52,152 nucleotides of DNA from JABHCC01 sp964444375. GTDB lineage: Bacteria > Bacteroidota > Bacteroidia > Bacteroidales > UBA12481. Location: NCBI GenBank assembly GCA_964444375.1, contig CAYUGX010000002.1:1-52152 (forward strand), read 5' to 3'. The translations under genes were made by a program, and so were the position numbers. How positions within the stretch are numbered: the first letter of the stretch is position 1; every line of letters begins with the position of its first letter. The notes below the pieces were generated by a model that was not told where the DNA came from, did not search any database, and saw only the letters and a program-made list of their open reading frames with translations. Shown here one piece after another: positions 17,152 through 26,368 of the stretch.

Positions 17152-18108
17152 ATGAAACTGACTGACTCATGTAAACTAATCTTAACTGCTGGCAGCTTAC
17201 TATTGCTTGTGTTCTTGCAGGGATGTAATTTAAAGTCTGAGAAGGCAAGCGACGAGAGAAACATCGAAATCGATAACGAAACCTTAAAATTGAAACTGGA
17301 TTTAAATCGAGGAGGAACAATCTCCTATATCTCCCTATCAGGTTCAGAACGAAATTTAGTTAATATTCACGACGAAGGTCGTTATATTCAGCAATCGTAC
17401 TATGCAGGTAAAAGTTTAGACAGACAAGCAGAGGGTCAAAGTCCAGGTTGGTCGCCCTGGTCGTGGAATCCCATTCAGGCTGGTGATGTTTTTGGAAACC
17501 GGGCTAAGATTCTTGAATATAAGCAAGAGAATAATTCATTTTATGTGAAGTGTATTCCGATGCAATGGGATATGAATAACAGACCCGCAGAGGCTTTTTT
17601 GGAGCAGTGGACAACCCTAAATGGGAATACACTGCATGTGAAGAATAAACTGACCTGCCACCGAACGGATACCATTTATGGTGAAGGAATTATTGCAGAT
17701 CAGGAGCTTCCTGCTGTATACCCAATTTCGGCCCTAAATCATTTATTTACCTATTTTGGTGATGATCCATTTACTGGAGCTGAGCTGTTTGAAGTTGAAG
17801 TTGAGTATTTGCAAGATGGTTTTTGGGGAAGATACGCGAACGATACCATTGGCGAAAGCTGGATGGCTTTTGTTGATGATACTAATTGGGGTATGGCTGT
17901 TTATACACCAAACTCAAAGAACTTTTTAGCCGGAATGTCAGGTGAACCCGGAGGGGAAAGTCTTGATGCTTCAACTGCTTACATTGCACCATTGCAAAAA
18001 GTAAAACTGTATAAAAACTCAGTCTTTGAGTACGATTACTACATCCTTGTCGGGGACCTGGAAGAGATGAGAGCTAGGATTTACGAATTGCACAATAGGA
18101 TACACTAA
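17152..18108 (+). CDS. Lipoprotein with a galactose-mutarotase-like beta-sandwich, unknown function
   Basis: This 318-residue protein has a signal ending LLVFLQGC (Cys at about 25). After it comes IDNETLKLKLDLNRGGTISY, an opening typical of mutarotase-like supersandwich folds. There is an aromatic segment SPGWSPWSWNPIQAGD near residues 100-115 and a late NDTIGESWMAFVDDTNWGMAVYTP. Such domains bind or process sugars in many GH and PL enzymes. I see no established catalytic triad and cannot assign a CAZy family. Its position directly after GH95 and an MFS permease argues for a carbohydrate role. Confidence 0.6.
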   Translation: MKLTDSCKLILTAGSLLLLVFLQGCNLKSEKASDERNIEIDNETLKLKLDLNRGGTISYISLSGSERNLVNIHDEGRYIQQSYYAGKSLDRQAEGQSPGWSPWSWNPIQAGDVFGNRAKILEYKQENNSFYVKCIPMQWDMNNRPAEAFLEQWTTLNGNTLHVKNKLTCHRTDTIYGEGIIADQELPAVYPISALNHLFTYFGDDPFTGAELFEVEVEYLQDGFWGRYANDTIGESWMAFVDDTNWGMAVYTPNSKNFLAGMSGEPGGESLDASTAYIAPLQKVKLYKNSVFEYDYYILVGDLEEMRARIYELHNRIH

Positions 18109-18190
18109 GCGGAATGTTATCCCATGAGTGATTTGCTCGAGGGGAAAAGACTATCATGAAAATGGGGTAATGATCAAGAAAATGGAATAA

Positions 18191-20455
18191 ATGCGAGACG
18201 AAATAAGTATCATAATTCGGAATGCAAGAACGCATAATTTAAAGAATATCTCGCTGGAGATTCCCAAAAATAAGATTGTTGTCTTTACGGGTGTATCTGG
18301 TTCGGGCAAATCATCCCTTGTGTTTGATACCATCTATACCGAAGCACAACGACAACTGGTTGAGACCTTTTCATCCTTCGCCAGAAGCAGAATGCCCAAA
18401 CTGACGAAGCCTGATATTGATGCGATACAAAATATCTCTACTGCAATTGTGATCGACCAGAAAGGTATGGGCAGGAATATGAGAAGCACGGTGGGCACAG
18501 CGACAGAGCTAAATACCTACCTGAGGTTGCTTTTCTCAAGATGCGGAGAACCTTTTATTGGCCCATCGTATGTTTTTGGATTCAATCATCCCGAAGGCAT
18601 GTGTCCGGATTGCAAGGGCATGGGTAAACAAATCAGGGTAGACATTGACAAAATCCTTGACAAGAATAAATCAATAAGAGAAGGAGCGATTGACCACCCC
18701 GACCATAAAGTGGGTGCCTGGAACTGGCGAGAAATTGTGAGCATTAATCTTTTTGATGTCGATAAAAAAATCAAAGACTTCTCCGAGAAAGAGTTGCATG
18801 ATTTTTTATATACAGAAGGAATCCCGATCGAGAAGAAACACGGAGCCGGGGTCTATATGAAGAATTACGAAGGCATCATCCGGAAACTTGAAAGAGTGCA
18901 TTTGAACAAGGCTGAAGATCAACTGTCTGAAGAACGGAGAAACGCCTACCAGAAGTATTTTATCTATTCAGATTGTGATGTGTGTGAAGGTTCGCGAATA
19001 AATAACAAAGCACGAAGCGTGAAGCTTAATAGTAAAACTATTCCAGACCTGGTCGACATGGAATTTACCGAATTGCATGCCTTTCTCACTTCAGTCAAAG
19101 GTGAAATTGCCGAACCTATTGTTCGGAAAATGCTTCAAATCATAGGCCATCTGAATCATATTGGTGTTGGGTACCTTTCGCTCAACCGTTCAGTGGCGAC
19201 TCTCTCAGGTGGTGAGAGTCAGCGCGTAAAGATGGCACGTCAGCTCGATTGTGATTTGGTGGATCTGATGTATATACTCGATGAACCTTCTATTGGCTTA
19301 CATCCTCGTGACACGGACAGACTAATAGATCTGCTCATCCAATTGAAAGAAAAAGGGAATAGCGTATTGGTGGTTGAGCACGATGCCGATATCATTCAAT
19401 GTGCCGATCACATTATCGATATTGGACCAATGGCAGGTACGATGGGTGGGGAGATTGTATATCAGGGTGACTTTAGGGGGTTACGAAAATCGGATGGAAT
19501 TACTGGAAATTCATTAAGGGCCAAAGGCAAGCTAAAACGGCAACCAAAATCCTGGACTGAAGCGATTGAAATAAAGGAGGCATGTCTGCATAACCTGAAA
19601 AATGTGTCAACGAAAATCCCAAAAGGGGTTTTGACCTGTATAACAGGTGTGGCTGGATCGGGAAAAAGCAGTTTGATCAATGAAGTTTTTCTGAAAGAAA
19701 ACAACGAGGTGGTGATCATTGACCAATCGCCCATTGGCAAATCATCGCGGTCAAATCCGGCTACATACATTGGTGTTTTCAATGCCATCCGGAAAGCCCT
19801 GGCCAAAGAGACTAATTCTACTGCTGCTTTATTCAGTTTTAATTCAAAAGGAGCATGCCCAAAATGTAAGGGACTTGGCACGATTAGCTTCGAGATGAAT
19901 TTCATGGATGAAGTAAAAATTGAATGCGATGAATGTCATGGCAAGCGATTCACGAAAGAGGTTCTGGAGCTTACTTACAAAGAGAAAAACATCTTTCAGA
20001 TCTTGACAACAACTATTGATGACCTGATCGATTTCTTTGAGGTGAAAGAAATCAACCGAAAATTGCAAATATTATGCGATGTGGGTTTGGGCTATCTTGA
20101 ACTCGGGCAGGCTTCAAGCACACTATCGGGTGGGGAAGCCCAGCGCATAAAGCTGGCATCTGAACTCCATAAGAAAGGGAATATTTATGTCATGGATGAA
20201 CCCTCAACCGGTTTGCATATGGCTGATGTGGATAAGCTGTTGAAGATAATTACCGGTCTTACCAGAAACAACAATACAGTGGTTGTCATTGAGCACAACC
20301 TGGATATTATCCGGCATGCCGATTGGATCATCGATCTGGGGCCGGAAGGTGGAGCAAGAGGTGGTGATATTCTATTTGAGGGCACACCAGACAAGTTGAT
20401 TCATTGTAAAGCAAGCCACACAGCAAAGTATTTGGCTCAGTATTATCAATTCTAG
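18191..20455 (+). CDS. Short UvrA-like ABC ATPase (lacks full UvrA inserts)
   Basis: The protein has 754 residues, against about 940 in canonical UvrA. It has two ABC modules. The first has Walker A GVSGSGKSSL (34-43) and signature LSGGESQR (338-345). The second has GVAGSGKSSL and LSGGEAQR. Paired zinc-type cysteines are present in both halves: CPDCKGMG (138-145) with CDVCEGSR (262-269), and CPKCKGLG with CDECHGKR. The segment between the first Walker A and signature is short, so the UvrB-binding and insertion regions are reduced or missing, as in UvrA2-type proteins. Such paralogues are linked to DNA-binding antibiotics or stress. A direct repair role here is uncertain. A GNAT acetyltransferase gene follows after 84 bp. 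Confidence 0.9.
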   Translation: MRDEISIIIRNARTHNLKNISLEIPKNKIVVFTGVSGSGKSSLVFDTIYTEAQRQLVETFSSFARSRMPKLTKPDIDAIQNISTAIVIDQKGMGRNMRSTVGTATELNTYLRLLFSRCGEPFIGPSYVFGFNHPEGMCPDCKGMGKQIRVDIDKILDKNKSIREGAIDHPDHKVGAWNWREIVSINLFDVDKKIKDFSEKELHDFLYTEGIPIEKKHGAGVYMKNYEGIIRKLERVHLNKAEDQLSEERRNAYQKYFIYSDCDVCEGSRINNKARSVKLNSKTIPDLVDMEFTELHAFLTSVKGEIAEPIVRKMLQIIGHLNHIGVGYLSLNRSVATLSGGESQRVKMARQLDCDLVDLMYILDEPSIGLHPRDTDRLIDLLIQLKEKGNSVLVVEHDADIIQCADHIIDIGPMAGTMGGEIVYQGDFRGLRKSDGITGNSLRAKGKLKRQPKSWTEAIEIKEACLHNLKNVSTKIPKGVLTCITGVAGSGKSSLINEVFLKENNEVVIIDQSPIGKSSRSNPATYIGVFNAIRKALAKETNSTAALFSFNSKGACPKCKGLGTISFEMNFMDEVKIECDECHGKRFTKEVLELTYKEKNIFQILTTTIDDLIDFFEVKEINRKLQILCDVGLGYLELGQASSTLSGGEAQRIKLASELHKKGNIYVMDEPSTGLHMADVDKLLKIITGLTRNNNTVVVIEHNLDIIRHADWIIDLGPEGGARGGDILFEGTPDKLIHCKASHTAKYLAQYYQF

Positions 20456-20539
20456 CCTGGAATGCCTGTAGAAGAAATAGAACTCGAAATACGTTTTATA
20501 AATTACATGATAGTTTGGGAATTGAAAGAATTATAAGAT

Positions 20540-21079
20540 ATGCACACGCTTCTGAGGGGTGAAAAGATAGAACTGAGACCCGCTGTTTTACAGGATAAAT
20601 GGAAGGTCTTTGATTGGTTAACAAATTCGAACCTTACCAAAGAGATGTTGGGGCCGCCAAATTATCCCGATGCAACCATTCCTGGCTGGAACGAATTTAC
20701 AGGGGACTATCGGGATCATTTTTTTGATGGTAGCGATCCCATCAATGGGCGGTGTTTTATCATCATGGCCGGAGACCTTGAAGTAGGGCAAATCAATTAC
20801 AATGAAATTGATATTGATAATCAATCGACGTATTTAGATATTTGGTTGAGTGATAGAAAGTACACTGGGAGAGGAATCGGTACCCAAGCAATACTTCTTC
20901 TTTGTGACTATCTCAATGCTCAATTCAATTGTAAATCGATCATGCTGGCACCATCCGGTAGGAATATAAATGCCATAAAAGCTTATGCGAAAGCAGGATT
21001 TGTGATGTCTGACATTGAATTAGATGAAACGGAGAAAGATTACGATGACATTGTGGTGTTAATTAAGGAAATGAGTTAA
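20540..21079 (+). CDS. GNAT-family N-acetyltransferase
   Basis: The protein has 179 residues. It opens LLRGEKIELRPAVLQDKWKVFDWL, the usual RimJ/RimL/AAC(6')-type start. The acetyl-CoA-binding segment is DRKYTGRGIGTQAILLLCDYL, with a GRGIGT pyrophosphate loop. It ends GRNINAIKAYAKAGFVMSD, the family's 'N.rAi..Y.k.GF' motif. The acceptor may be a small amine or a protein N-terminus. It follows the UvrA-like gene, a pairing that hints at drug tolerance, but that is guesswork. Length is normal for a single-domain GNAT. Confidence 0.88.
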   Translation: MHTLLRGEKIELRPAVLQDKWKVFDWLTNSNLTKEMLGPPNYPDATIPGWNEFTGDYRDHFFDGSDPINGRCFIIMAGDLEVGQINYNEIDIDNQSTYLDIWLSDRKYTGRGIGTQAILLLCDYLNAQFNCKSIMLAPSGRNINAIKAYAKAGFVMSDIELDETEKDYDDIVVLIKEMS

Positions 21080-21110
21080 AAGCAGATATAAATCCACCAA
21101 ACATTAAGGC

Positions 21111-21635
21111 TTAATTAGTGCAAATTACAGCGGTATGGAAAACCTGTAAGTGCCCTTTATCTTTATACATAACTACCTGGTAAATACGATTATATATACT
21201 TTCGCCAAATGCTTTAATGTCTTTACCCACCAATAAGCCAGCCAAAACCCCAGTTGTGTTGCTATGCCCAACCACAAGCGCGTCTTCTTTACGTTCAATT
21301 AATAGTGCAGCAAAATCGGCTAGTTTACGAGAGTCATATAATGTAAGCTCGATCTCTTTCAGCCTGACTGTTGGCTGTGCAGTGCTCTTCGTACGTATGA
21401 AGTCAGTACTATAAATGGCATCCAGATTGACGTCTTTCAGAAAGGCTGCCAGGCTCTCAGCTCTTTGTTGTCCACATTCTGTGAGGGGCGGGTTCCTTGG
21501 ATTCTCAGCCGATATTTCTTTTTCTGCGTGTCTGACCAAATAGATTGTGAATAATTCATCAGAATCCTGTGCTGTTGCCGTTATAAACAAATTCAGAACT
21601 ACGAATCCGATGGTTAAATAGGTCTTTAGTCTCAT
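21111..21635 (-). CDS. Exported histidine phosphatase family protein (SixA/PGAM-like)
   Basis: This 174-residue protein has a signal peptide ending TATAQ. The phosphohistidine motif is YLVRHAEKE (His36). A second conserved block, ALVVGHSNTTG, supplies the other catalytic His. The C-terminal part is short, as in SixA-like phosphatases. The signal peptide places it in the periplasm, so a small phosphoester substrate is more likely than a cytoplasmic phosphoprotein. Its start overlaps the stop of the upstream MtfA-like gene by 4 bp (ATGA), which indicates translational coupling. Confidence 0.87.
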   Translation of the reverse strand: MRLKTYLTIGFVVLNLFITATAQDSDELFTIYLVRHAEKEISAENPRNPPLTECGQQRAESLAAFLKDVNLDAIYSTDFIRTKSTAQPTVRLKEIELTLYDSRKLADFAALLIERKEDALVVGHSNTTGVLAGLLVGKDIKAFGESIYNRIYQVVMYKDKGHLQVFHTAVICTN

Positions 21636-22474
21636 TTTTGTATAATATGATTGGGTTTTGGTGGCTTCAATTTTCGCATACTTTGTCTTCTGGCTGACAT
21701 ATTTTGTTTAAATACCTTTTCCAGCAATTTATATAAATCTGGATGTTTCTTTTCAAGCAGTTGTGGTCGTTCGAAGAAATATTCACTAACTACAGAAAAA
21801 AATTCAGCCCGATTCGTGCCTCCATATGGATTAATATCTGACTTCCCATCGGTAATCTCGTCAATCTTCCTGGAGATAAGATCAATCCAGGGTATTGTAT
21901 ACTGCTTTTCCATTAGTAATGCTGGTATTCCATCAATGATTCCATCTGTTTTGTCTATCAAATGGACGAACTCATGGATTGCTGTATTTTGCTTGTCCGA
22001 TTCATTTTTAAATCCATGTTTCAAGGCTTGTTGTGATAACACCATTTTACCTTCCATGTAACCGGTACCAACCATCCCCAGAATACTTCTATCCGGGCCT
22101 TCCGTTTCAAAAGTCTCACTGAACCTTGATGGATACAGCAATACTTCATGAATATTTGCGTATCTCCAATGACTAAAATGAAAGATGGGAATTACCGCAC
22201 TGGAAGCAACGAGCATCCTGTCTGTAAGATCTACAGAAGTCTGTATCCCGGTTATTCTGCAATTCAACAGGAATTCCTGTACCTTGTATTCAAATCTGCT
22301 TTTCTCAGCCTCGGATAATGAATTATAATAGGCTACCTCCCGGATTAAAATAAATCTCCACTCATCAGGAAAAGTATCTTTGGGCACTTTCCACTTGGAT
22401 TTTCTGCTACGATACCAAGTAATTGCTATGATGACGAGTAAAACAGTAATGACGATGAAAGTGAATGGACTCAT
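21632..22474 (-). CDS. MtfA-family zinc-dependent peptidase, membrane-anchored
   Basis: The 280 residues start with one membrane helix (residues 4-20, TFIVITVLLVIIAITWY). The soluble domain follows with FPDEWRFILIREVAYYNSLS and the zinc motif HEFVHLID (His167, Glu168, His171). The downstream NRAEFFSVVSEYFFE supplies the likely third ligand. The pattern matches E. coli MtfA (YeeI), a peptidase that binds the Mlc glucose repressor, but an N-terminal anchor is added here. It is cotranscribed with the histidine phosphatase (4-bp overlap). The substrate is unknown, and Mlc itself is not expected in this phylum. Confidence 0.87.
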   Translation of the reverse strand: MSPFTFIVITVLLVIIAITWYRSRKSKWKVPKDTFPDEWRFILIREVAYYNSLSEAEKSRFEYKVQEFLLNCRITGIQTSVDLTDRMLVASSAVIPIFHFSHWRYANIHEVLLYPSRFSETFETEGPDRSILGMVGTGYMEGKMVLSQQALKHGFKNESDKQNTAIHEFVHLIDKTDGIIDGIPALLMEKQYTIPWIDLISRKIDEITDGKSDINPYGGTNRAEFFSVVSEYFFERPQLLEKKHPDLYKLLEKVFKQNMSARRQSMRKLKPPKPNHIIQK

Positions 22475-22627
22475 ATATTAAGCGTCCTAAGTTACGAGTT
22501 TCGTTGATGTTTTTGATGTCATTCACCTGTAAGAAGCACCAAAGCAGGTAGCCACTGCTATTAAGTGATTTAGCACCAGATTGTCGTAGAAAAGTGCGAA
22601 CTTTATAAGAATAGTAAAACTGAACTT

Positions 22628-23047
22628 ATGAAAAGGTTGCACAAAAAAGAACGGATGTTACTAATCGCTGCTGGTATGCTAATGCTCTCCATACTAATGA
22701 TGATCATTGTCTTACCTGGGGTTTATACAAAAACATTACCGTACACCAACAATTCTGGCGCTGCAATTGGAATTTCACTAGCGATTATTGTTCGCCTCCT
22801 CATCCTTGTTGGCTACAGATTTATGATCAGAAGTATCAGGCTCGCTCGCGCTACAAGAAAAACAGCTTACATCCTGATCGGCATTCTTCTGTTGCTATTT
22901 GGATTAATCTATTCAGATGGCGCTGTGTCATTTCTCCCCAACACAGAAGTGCCTTACGTAGCCTATTTGATGTTCACCAGTGTTTTGTTCGACTTACTCG
23001 CAGCCATTCTGACTTTCATGGCTTTATTTTTAAAAGGGAAAGGGTAA
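22628..23047 (+). CDS. Four-helix membrane protein, unknown function
   Basis: This 139-residue protein starts with a basic MKRLHKKER. It has four hydrophobic stretches: MLLIAAGMLMLSILMMIIVL, GAAIGISLAIIVRLLILVG, TAYILIGILLLLFGLIYSD, and the C-terminal FTSVLFDLLAAILTFMALFL. There is a basic loop (RFMIRSIRLARATRK) between helices 2 and 3. No motif of a known family was recognised. It stands between the divergent MtfA-like gene and the LamG-GH127 gene, with 134 bp before the latter. Confidence 0.6.
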   Translation: MKRLHKKERMLLIAAGMLMLSILMMIIVLPGVYTKTLPYTNNSGAAIGISLAIIVRLLILVGYRFMIRSIRLARATRKTAYILIGILLLLFGLIYSDGAVSFLPNTEVPYVAYLMFTSVLFDLLAAILTFMALFLKGKG

Positions 23048-23123
23048 ACATCAACCAAGCCTCATCTCTAGTTGAATAGGCAGGACCTAAAACTTCTGAG
23101 GCTAAGCAATATATTTAAAAGTG

Positions 23124-23153
23124 TTTGAATTACACTTTAGAAATATTATCTTG
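23124..23153 (+). promoter_or_regulatory. Possible promoter of the GH127 gene (TTTG-N19-TATCTTG)
   Basis: TTTG at 23124-23127 and TATCTTG at 23147-23153 are separated by 19 bp, the spacing of Bacteroidota promoters. The -7 box has TTG in place of TTTG. The implied transcript would begin about 20 bp before the ATG at 23182, which supports that start over the one at 23125. Confidence 0.35.
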
Positions 23154-23181
23154 TCAATCCAAAACAGAACAACAGTATAAC

Positions 23182-26100
23182 ATGAAAACATACAAGTTCC
23201 TCATAGGAATTCTATTCAGTTTCAGTACACTGTCATCAACACAAGTCGTTGCGCAAACAGGTGACCAGGTTCTTGATGGAATTGGCGAAACGGGAATCAT
23301 CGCTCGCTATACCTTTAAGGAAAACACGAAAGATTGGACACGAAACAATCTGCATGCAACCATTCAGGGTACAGGCATCCAATTCGTCAATGACGACTTT
23401 TTTGGCCAGGTGCTTTCATTACCTGGAGAGGGTGGGGCCCATGTTTCCATTCCAGGTGAAGTTTTGACCGGTCAAGAATCACTGAGCATTGTAGGTTGGT
23501 TTCGCTTAGGCTCAACAAATAGTGAACAACGTTTCTTTGATTTCGGGTCAAACAACAAGTCGCTTTTCTATGCGAATCTGTCAGGGGTTTATATTCATGC
23601 ACCAACAGCGAATTATACGGTCAGTTCTTCCGCCGTACCCGCCTACCGTTGGAGTCATGTGGCTGTGGTGATTGATGTGCCTTCAAAAACGTTGAGTAGG
23701 TACGTGAATGGGAAACTGGCAGGAGAACAGAAAGATGTTGAGGTGGAGTTGGATCTGTTGTTCGATCAAACTGGCGACAAGAATAAACTTTACATCGGGA
23801 AATCAATGGCTGATGGCAGTTGTCTGAATGCCAAAGTGCATGATCTCAGGATGTATAGAATTCCACTGAGTGAAAGTCAAATTGGCACCATCCTTCGAAA
23901 TTCGTTCAAAGAAGGTGCAGCTGGTGTGCGTACGAGAAGAGAACGAGATCCAAATCTGCCAGCTTTTGATGATACCACACCCCAATTATACAATGCCTAC
24001 CTGACAAGCGTTGAGGATATCCAGGTAGAGACAGCAGTGGGACATCTACCAAGATTGCCGCGCTATGTGGCAGGGGTTTATAGTGATGGTATCACTGGGC
24101 CTGCTGTCAGAGTGATATGGCCAGCACCTGAAGATAATAGCAAGGTGCTGTCCCCTGGCACCTACATGGTTATCGGAAAGATTGGTGGATCGGATTTACA
24201 ACCAAAAGCGAGGATAACTGTGAAAAGAGTTGAAGCACCAACTACCCCAGATCGCACCCTCGAAGTGTTTGGCCTTGATGAGGTGACGCTGAATATAGAT
24301 ACCCACGGCAATAAAACGAAATTCTTTGAGAACCAGGATAAGTTCATAAATGGTCTGGCCAAGACCAATCCCGATAATTTCCTGTATATGTTCCGTAATG
24401 CTTTTGGACAAGAACAACCTATCGGATCAAGTCCACTGCGGGGCTGGGATAGCCAGGAAACCAAAGTACGGGGTCATGCAACTGGACATTACCTCACCGC
24501 AATTGCTCAGGCCTATACCAGTACTGAATACGATGCGGCGCTACAGAAGAACTTTGCCGGGAAGATGGAATACATGGTGAATGTGCTCTCTGAATTGTCT
24601 CAATTGTCTGGCAAAGAGAGACCTACCGGAGGGACATATGTGGGAGATCCCATTGCCGTTCCACCTGGTCCAGGGAAGACAGAATTTGATTCTGATCTGA
24701 GCGAAGATGGAATTCGTACCGATTACTGGAATTGGGGCGAGGGTTTTATAAGTGCCTATCCGCCCGATCAGTTTATTATGCTCGAAAATGGCGCTCGTTA
24801 CGGGGGCGACAATGACAAGATCTGGGCACCGTACTACACCTTACATAAGATTCTGGCTGGACTGATGGATGTTTATGAACTCAGTGGCAATCAAAAAGCG
24901 CTCGAGATCGTCAAGGGCATGGGCACATGGGTACATGCCCGTTTGAGTCAGCTGCCTACCGAGACCCTGATCTCCATGTGGAACCGTTACATTGCCGGTG
25001 AGTTTGGGGGAATGAATGAGGCAATGGCACGATTGTATCGTCTGACAAACGAGCCGCGCTATCTCGAAGTGGCACAACTCTTTGACAACATCCGGGTATT
25101 CTTTGGTGATGTCAATCATTCACACGGATTGGCAAAAAATGTGGATATGTTTCGTGGCTTACATGCCAACCAACACATTCCACAGATCATGGGAGCACTG
25201 GAGATATATAGGGGAACTGAAACGGCAGATTACTACCATATTGCAGATAATTTCTGGGATATGGCCACTCATGACTACATGTACAGCATCGGTGGGGTAG
25301 CGGGTGCACGAAATCCGTCAAATGCCGAATGCTTCACCGGTCAACCGGCAAGTCTTTACGAGAATGGCTTCTCAGCCGGTGGGCAAAATGAAACCTGTGC
25401 CACTTATAACATGCTTAAGATCACCAGAAATCTGTTCCTCTATGATCAGCAAGCTGCGTACATGGATTATTATGAACGTGGATTATACAACCACATCCTG
25501 GCTTCGGTGGCAGAGCATAGTCCGGCGAACACATACCATGTGCCTTTGCGAGCTGCTTCTGTAAAACACTTTGGTAATCCGGAGATGAATGGATTTACCT
25601 GTTGTAATGGTACAGCACTCGAAAGCAGCACTAAACTGCAGAATACAATTTATTTCAAGAGTGCCGATAACAATGCCTTGTATGTAAATCTATTTGTGGC
25701 ATCAACGCTGACCTGGAAAGAAAGGAATATCACTATCACTCAATCAACCGCTTTTCCAAAAGATGACCACACTGTTCTGACCATAGAGGGCAAAGGCCGC
25801 TTCGATTTGAAGCTTAGGGTGCCAAAATGGTCCACTAAAGGATTCTTCGTGACGATCAATGGAAAGGAACAAAAAATAGAGGCTATACCAGGATCCTATC
25901 TCACCTTGACTCGAAAATGGAAAAAGGGAGATACGGTTGAATTGCACATGCCTTTTAGTTTCAGAATGGAACCTGTGATGGATCAGCAAAACATCGCCAG
26001 CTTGTTTTATGGTCCTGTTCTTTTAGCTGCTCAGGAACCTGAACCACGTAAAGACTGGCGTAAAATCACCATGGATGCGACAGACATCAGTAAAACAATT

Positions 26101-26208
26101 ATTGGCGATCCCGCCCAGCTGGAGTTCAGCATCGATGGTGTTGTTTTTAAACCTTTCTATGAAACTTACGGACGTCATTCGGTATATTTGGATGTTGTAT
26201 TGAAATAA
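23182..26208 (+). CDS. LamG domain plus GH127-type (DUF1680) beta-L-arabinofuranosidase
   Basis: The protein has 1008 residues from the ATG at 23182, which begins a clean signal peptide (MKTYKFLIGILFSFSTLSS...VVAQ). Residues about 40-230 form a LamG/concanavalin-like domain (IIARYTFKENTKDWTRNNLHA, SIVGWFRLGS), probably sugar-binding. From about 380 the (alpha/alpha)6 domain begins, with GWDSQETKVRGHATGHYLTA. The zinc and nucleophile ligands of HypBA1 (E338, C340, C417, C418) have clear counterparts: E737-T-C739 and C807-C808. It therefore probably removes beta-L-arabinofuranose or a similar sugar with a cysteine nucleophile. Other DUF1680 members differ in sugar, so arabinose is likely, not proven. 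It precedes a membrane peptide and a sulfatase on the same strand. Confidence 0.9.
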   Translation: MKTYKFLIGILFSFSTLSSTQVVAQTGDQVLDGIGETGIIARYTFKENTKDWTRNNLHATIQGTGIQFVNDDFFGQVLSLPGEGGAHVSIPGEVLTGQESLSIVGWFRLGSTNSEQRFFDFGSNNKSLFYANLSGVYIHAPTANYTVSSSAVPAYRWSHVAVVIDVPSKTLSRYVNGKLAGEQKDVEVELDLLFDQTGDKNKLYIGKSMADGSCLNAKVHDLRMYRIPLSESQIGTILRNSFKEGAAGVRTRRERDPNLPAFDDTTPQLYNAYLTSVEDIQVETAVGHLPRLPRYVAGVYSDGITGPAVRVIWPAPEDNSKVLSPGTYMVIGKIGGSDLQPKARITVKRVEAPTTPDRTLEVFGLDEVTLNIDTHGNKTKFFENQDKFINGLAKTNPDNFLYMFRNAFGQEQPIGSSPLRGWDSQETKVRGHATGHYLTAIAQAYTSTEYDAALQKNFAGKMEYMVNVLSELSQLSGKERPTGGTYVGDPIAVPPGPGKTEFDSDLSEDGIRTDYWNWGEGFISAYPPDQFIMLENGARYGGDNDKIWAPYYTLHKILAGLMDVYELSGNQKALEIVKGMGTWVHARLSQLPTETLISMWNRYIAGEFGGMNEAMARLYRLTNEPRYLEVAQLFDNIRVFFGDVNHSHGLAKNVDMFRGLHANQHIPQIMGALEIYRGTETADYYHIADNFWDMATHDYMYSIGGVAGARNPSNAECFTGQPASLYENGFSAGGQNETCATYNMLKITRNLFLYDQQAAYMDYYERGLYNHILASVAEHSPANTYHVPLRAASVKHFGNPEMNGFTCCNGTALESSTKLQNTIYFKSADNNALYVNLFVASTLTWKERNITITQSTAFPKDDHTVLTIEGKGRFDLKLRVPKWSTKGFFVTINGKEQKIEAIPGSYLTLTRKWKKGDTVELHMPFSFRMEPVMDQQNIASLFYGPVLLAAQEPEPRKDWRKITMDATDISKTIIGDPAQLEFSIDGVVFKPFYETYGRHSVYLDVVLK

Positions 26209-26225
26209 ACAGTTAAAAATATCGT

Positions 26226-26351
26226 ATGGAAACTGCATTGTTGGCTACTCAGATTTTGTTTTATCTCCTCGGTGGTTTGGGAATTTTCTTCGCTGGTTTG
26301 GGCGTTTTGTGGCATGTCTCGAACCTGCATGAGAAGTCTAAGAAATCCTAG
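26226..26351 (+). CDS. Small single-pass membrane protein (41 aa)
   Basis: An ATG at 26226 opens a 41-residue frame, METALLATQILFYLLGGLGI and onward, ending in the basic tail NLHEKSKKS and TAG at 26349-26351. One hydrophobic span with GGLG and AGLG small-residue spacing is evident. It fits exactly between the GH127 stop (26208) and the methyltransferase start (26369), 17 bp from each, which favours a real gene. Nothing is known of its function, and it is too short for reliable family assignment. Confidence 0.55.
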   Translation: METALLATQILFYLLGGLGIFFAGLGVLWHVSNLHEKSKKS

Positions 26352-26368
26352 TTTCTGGAACCCGTCCC

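Noticed and set aside
21651..22061. 136-codon plus-strand frame opposite the MtfA-like gene
   Set aside because: It mirrors the conserved HEFVH gene and lacks signal or motif.
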